In this document: positions 6,459 to 8,230 of the stretch, in pieces | How the letters are laid out: the number at the start of each line of letters is the position of its first letter | Numbering within the stretch: position 1 is the first letter of the stretch | Source of the DNA: Pelotomaculum sp. | GTDB lineage: Bacteria; Bacillota; Desulfotomaculia; Desulfotomaculales; Pelotomaculaceae | Direction: 5' to 3' | DNA length: 8,230 bases | Assembly: GCA_022839445.1 (NCBI GenBank) | Contig: JALHFC010000038.1 | Location: forward strand, 1 to 8,230 | Made by a program: the position numbers and the translations under genes | Notes under the pieces: generated by a model | The model's input: the letters and a program-made list of their open reading frames with translations, nothing else | Database searches by the model: none | Told to the model about the DNA's origin: nothing

Positions 6459-7364
6459 ATGGCAAACCCACCAGCAGTAACAACTTTTCTAGCTGGTAAT
6501 GTAGGTAGATACAAGGCTTCATTGCCGGTTGGACAGCTCTTATTGCGTGGTTTTATGTCCGGGGCCTTTATTGCGGTCGGCGCCGCTCTTGCCACGGTCT
6601 GTAGTACGGGTGTAGCGCCCATGCTAGGCGCAGGTTTCGGTAAATTTATCACCGGCGCAGTCTTCCCGGTAGGCCTCATTGCAACCGTGCTTTGCGGCAT
6701 GGAACTCTTCACTGGAGACGCTATGTTAGGACCCATGGCGGTTTTTCAGGGTAAAATCGGATGGGGAAAGGTTTTAAATAACTGGCTTTTTGTTTATATC
6801 GGCAACTTAATTGGTTCTCTGTTCTATGCGTACCTTATGGTGTACGGGCCTTTTACACAGGGCACCATTGGCGCCGAGCCGAATGCTTTCGCCTTGAATG
6901 CCGTGGCTATTGCATGCGCTAAAACGCTAACTTACAAATCTGCGGGCAGCGCAGGTTTATGGTCATGCTTCCTGGCCGGCGTCGGTTGTAACTTCCTGGT
7001 TAACGTTGCTATTATGTTGGGTATTACCGCCAAGGATTTCATCGGCAAGTTCTTTGGCATCTGGTTCCCAATCATGACCTTCGTTTCTACCGGTTTTGAG
7101 CACTGCGTGGCAAACATGTATTTCTTGCCCGCAGGCCTTTGGGTTTCCCAATTGTTCCCGGGCTTAGTTGATAAAGGCACCAAGGCTGCCGACGGGACAA
7201 TTACTTATGCGATTCCCTTGCTGCATAAGTTCGGCGGACTTACCTGGGGTGACGTCTGGATGTGGAATATTATCCCGGCTACAATTGGGAACATTGTCGG
7301 CGGTATGGTCTTCGTCGGCGTTGTCTATTATTTCTGCTTCCGTGGTGAGTTTCCACAAGAATAA
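6459..7364 (+). CDS. Formate/nitrite transporter family channel
   Basis: Pentameric inner-membrane channel of the FNT family, most likely moving formate (FocA/FdhC-like). The 301-residue protein has about six hydrophobic segments (roughly 31-50, 66-86, 108-129, 168-188, 197-214 and 272-293). It carries the family marks MELFTGDAMLGPM (about 81-93) and TGFEHCVANMYFLPAGLW (about 211-228), whose H215 corresponds to the conserved pore histidine. The N-terminal cytoplasmic stretch before the first helix is about 30 residues, and length is normal. The ATG follows AAGGGGG (6444-6450) with an 8-nt spacer. Downstream lie a small membrane protein and a NuoE-like redox subunit, which argues for formate rather than nitrite as the substrate and for coupling to a formate dehydrogenase or hydrogenase encoded further right. 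I withhold focA/fdhC because sequence alone cannot separate the names. Confidence 0.93.
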   Translation: MANPPAVTTFLAGNVGRYKASLPVGQLLLRGFMSGAFIAVGAALATVCSTGVAPMLGAGFGKFITGAVFPVGLIATVLCGMELFTGDAMLGPMAVFQGKIGWGKVLNNWLFVYIGNLIGSLFYAYLMVYGPFTQGTIGAEPNAFALNAVAIACAKTLTYKSAGSAGLWSCFLAGVGCNFLVNVAIMLGITAKDFIGKFFGIWFPIMTFVSTGFEHCVANMYFLPAGLWVSQLFPGLVDKGTKAADGTITYAIPLLHKFGGLTWGDVWMWNIIPATIGNIVGGMVFVGVVYYFCFRGEFPQE

Positions 7365-7365
7365 G

Positions 7366-7408
7366 GTAGGCGCTGATGTTGTAGGCGCCTACTGATAGGC
7401 GCCTACAA
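7366..7408. repeat. Double GTAGGCGCCTAC palindrome forming a 13-bp hairpin
   Basis: TAGGCGCCTAC occurs at 7382-7392 and again at 7396-7406, and a truncated copy TAGGCGC sits at 7367-7373, two bases after the channel stop. Each full copy is itself palindromic, and together TTGTAGGCGCCTA (7379-7391) and TAGGCGCCTACAA (7396-7408) form a perfect 13-bp stem with the loop CTGA. There is no T-run behind it, so a classical terminator is unlikely. It could modulate read-through from the channel gene, stabilise its mRNA, or bind a protein. Confidence 0.8.
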
Positions 7409-7439
7409 ATTCAGTTATTTAGAAGGGAGCATGCTTTCG

Positions 7440-7904
7440 ATGCGGATGTCCGTCCTGTCTTACTTTGCGCTGGGTATAGCTACTTTTATGGTCCTGTTTA
7501 CGTATGCTGTAAATCCTGACCCGGATTTTTTACGCATGGCTTTGCCGATGCTATTGATCCTTGCGGCCGTGCCTTTGACGTTGAATTGGATGAACAGGCG
7601 CCAAGCAGACAGTATCGACATGCGGAACTACAAGTTTTATAAAATTAAAGATTTTTCCAAACTTGAAAACGGGGCGCCTGTCCGTTTTCGTGGCACTGTG
7701 GAGAAGGCTTCGCTCAAATGGCTTAACCGCCCTCAATTTCATATTGATGACGGCAGCGGCAGGATTGGGATATTCATGTTTGCGGCGCCGCGCGACAATA
7801 TTAAACCGGGGGACAGCGTTGAAGCTGCGGGCTCCCTGCGCTCTTTCGGGCTTTCTAAGGAAAGAAAGGTATGGGGAGTAAGGATGGAGAAGCTGAAGCA
7901 TTAA
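7440..7904 (+). CDS. Small membrane-anchored protein with OB-fold-like domain
   Basis: A 154-residue protein with two hydrophobic segments close together (about 5-23 and 32-50), then a basic NRRQ turn. A soluble domain of about 75 residues follows, whose strand pattern resembles an OB fold: GAPVRFRGTVEKA, FHIDDGSGRIGIFMF, KPGDSVEAAGSLRSFG and KVWGVRMEKL. The DDGSG-x-IGIF followed by GD-x-V-x-AxG pattern is what I associate with tRNA_anti-like OB domains. The topology suggests a hairpin anchor with the domain in the cytoplasm, consistent with the basic NRRQ turn after helix two. The role is unknown; placement between a formate channel and a NuoE-like gene hints at a link with that redox complex. 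An ATG at 7431 is only 1 nt after GGGAG (7425-7429), so the ATG at 7440, with 10 nt spacing, is preferred; 7431 cannot be excluded. Confidence 0.75.
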   Translation: MRMSVLSYFALGIATFMVLFTYAVNPDPDFLRMALPMLLILAAVPLTLNWMNRRQADSIDMRNYKFYKIKDFSKLENGAPVRFRGTVEKASLKWLNRPQFHIDDGSGRIGIFMFAAPRDNIKPGDSVEAAGSLRSFGLSKERKVWGVRMEKLKH

Positions 7905-7946
7905 ACTTTTTAAGGGTTTCGTCCTATAAATCCAGTTTGTGTTAAA

Positions 7947-8026
7947 TTTGGGGTAGTTTGGCCGGGTAGGCTTGTTATGGCGGAAGTGTATAGGCCGACA
8001 TTCCCCAAAAGGCGCAAGGCTACCCG
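7947..8026 (+). ncRNA. Candidate structured 5' leader of the NuoE-like gene
   Basis: The 155-nt gap before the next gene contains a long-range stem: CGGGTAG-G-CTTG (7963-7974) against CAAG-G-CTACCCG (8015-8026), 11 pairs with one G-G mismatch. Nested inside is GGAA-G-TGT (7982-7989) against ACATTCC (7998-8004) with one bulged G and an 8-nt loop. A competing 7-bp stem, TTTGGGG (7947-7953) with CCCCAAA (8003-8009), would cross the outer stem as a pseudoknot, or replace the inner one. This is the layout of a cis-regulatory RNA, but it fits no riboswitch consensus I know. Transcription of the region is assumed. Confidence 0.45.
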
Positions 8027-8045
8027 CTGAGCAATAGAAAATGAG

Positions 8046-8051
8046 AGGAGG
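8046..8051 (+). promoter_or_regulatory. Ribosome binding site of the NuoE-like gene
   Basis: AGGAGG, 8 nt before the TTG at 8060. An ATG at 8041 lies ahead of the site in another frame and ends after nine codons, so TTG is the start. Confidence 0.75.
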
Positions 8052-8059
8052 AATAGTAA

Positions 8060-8230
8060 TTGGCCTGTAATTGTAGTGAAGGCGCAGAATTAATCCAAGA
8101 AGAGGCAATGCAGAAGTTATTTGATCAGTATCGGGATTACAAAGGAGGACTCATACCAGTACTGCAGGAAGCCCAGAACATATACGGCTACCTGCCCAAA
8201 GAAGCGATGCAGCAAATTGCCAAGGAACTG
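8060..8230 (+). CDS. NuoE/HndA-type [2Fe-2S] subunit, N-terminal fragment
   Basis: Only the first 57 codons are inside the window. The stretch GGLIPVLQEAQNIYGYLPKEAMQQIAKEL (shown in pieces: GGLIPVLQEAQ, IYGYLPKEAM, QQIAKEL) is the N-terminal helical bundle typical of the 24-kDa thioredoxin-like [2Fe-2S] subunits of complex I (NuoE), bifurcating hydrogenases (HydC/HndA) and NAD-linked formate dehydrogenases. The four cluster cysteines of this family lie further downstream and are not visible. The short CNC near the start is not the cluster motif. TTG is used as start codon behind AGGAGG at 8 nt. With a formate channel upstream, a formate dehydrogenase or hydrogenase complex is more likely than a respiratory complex I, but the partner subunits are outside the window and the gene name is left open. 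Confidence 0.85.
   Translation, partial: MACNCSEGAELIQEEAMQKLFDQYRDYKGGLIPVLQEAQNIYGYLPKEAMQQIAKEL

Noticed and set aside
8020..8032. CTGAGC after the stem as a TPP-riboswitch CTGAGA box
   Set aside because: The remaining TPP consensus elements are absent and the base differs at the last position.
7551..8108. 185-codon frame on the minus strand
   Set aside because: It lies antisense to the OB-fold-like gene and the structured leader, has no ribosome site, and its composition looks like a shadow of the coding strand.

Overview
The window looks like a chromosomal segment of an anaerobic, moderately GC-rich, low-redundancy Firmicute, most plausibly from the Desulfotomaculum/Pelotomaculum (Peptococcaceae) lineage. 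This placement is inferred from strong AGGAGG-type ribosome sites, frequent TTG starts, a Bacillus-type TopB, a DUF4367 protein, a two-P-loop ATPase of the PRK06851 type, and a formate channel next to a NuoE/HndA-like subunit. No phylogenetic marker is present to prove it.

Layout, left to right: (1) the 3' end of a DUF4367-type protein on the + strand (to 380); (2) a perfect 31-bp inverted repeat (385-450) that also encodes the last six codons and stop of the convergent gene; (3) topB, DNA topoisomerase III, on the - strand (430-2514); (4) a duplicated P-loop ATPase of unknown role on the - strand (2651-3760); (5) a divergent, AT-rich intergenic region with an inverted repeat that can occlude the start region of (6) nadE, glutamine-type NAD+ synthetase, on the + strand (3973-5868); (7) an unusually long AT-rich gap of about 590 bp (5869-6458) with promoter-like and Shine-Dalgarno-like elements; (8) a formate/nitrite-family channel (6459-7364); (9) a double palindrome (7366-7408); (10) a small membrane-anchored OB-fold-like protein (7440-7904); (11) a structured leader-like region (7947-8026); and (12) the 5' end of a NuoE/HndA-type [2Fe-2S] subunit (8060 onward) that runs off the window.

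The right-hand third reads as the start of a formate/hydrogen/NADH redox module: the channel moves formate, and the NuoE-like subunit would belong to an electron-bifurcating or NAD(P)-linked formate dehydrogenase or hydrogenase encoded beyond the window. NAD synthesis by nadE fits this redox context but has its own upstream region. The left half is housekeeping (topB) plus genes of unknown role. No rRNA, tRNA, CRISPR array or intact insertion sequence was seen. The most interesting non-coding signals are the structured leader before the NuoE-like gene, the hairpin over the nadE start, and the two perfect palindromes.
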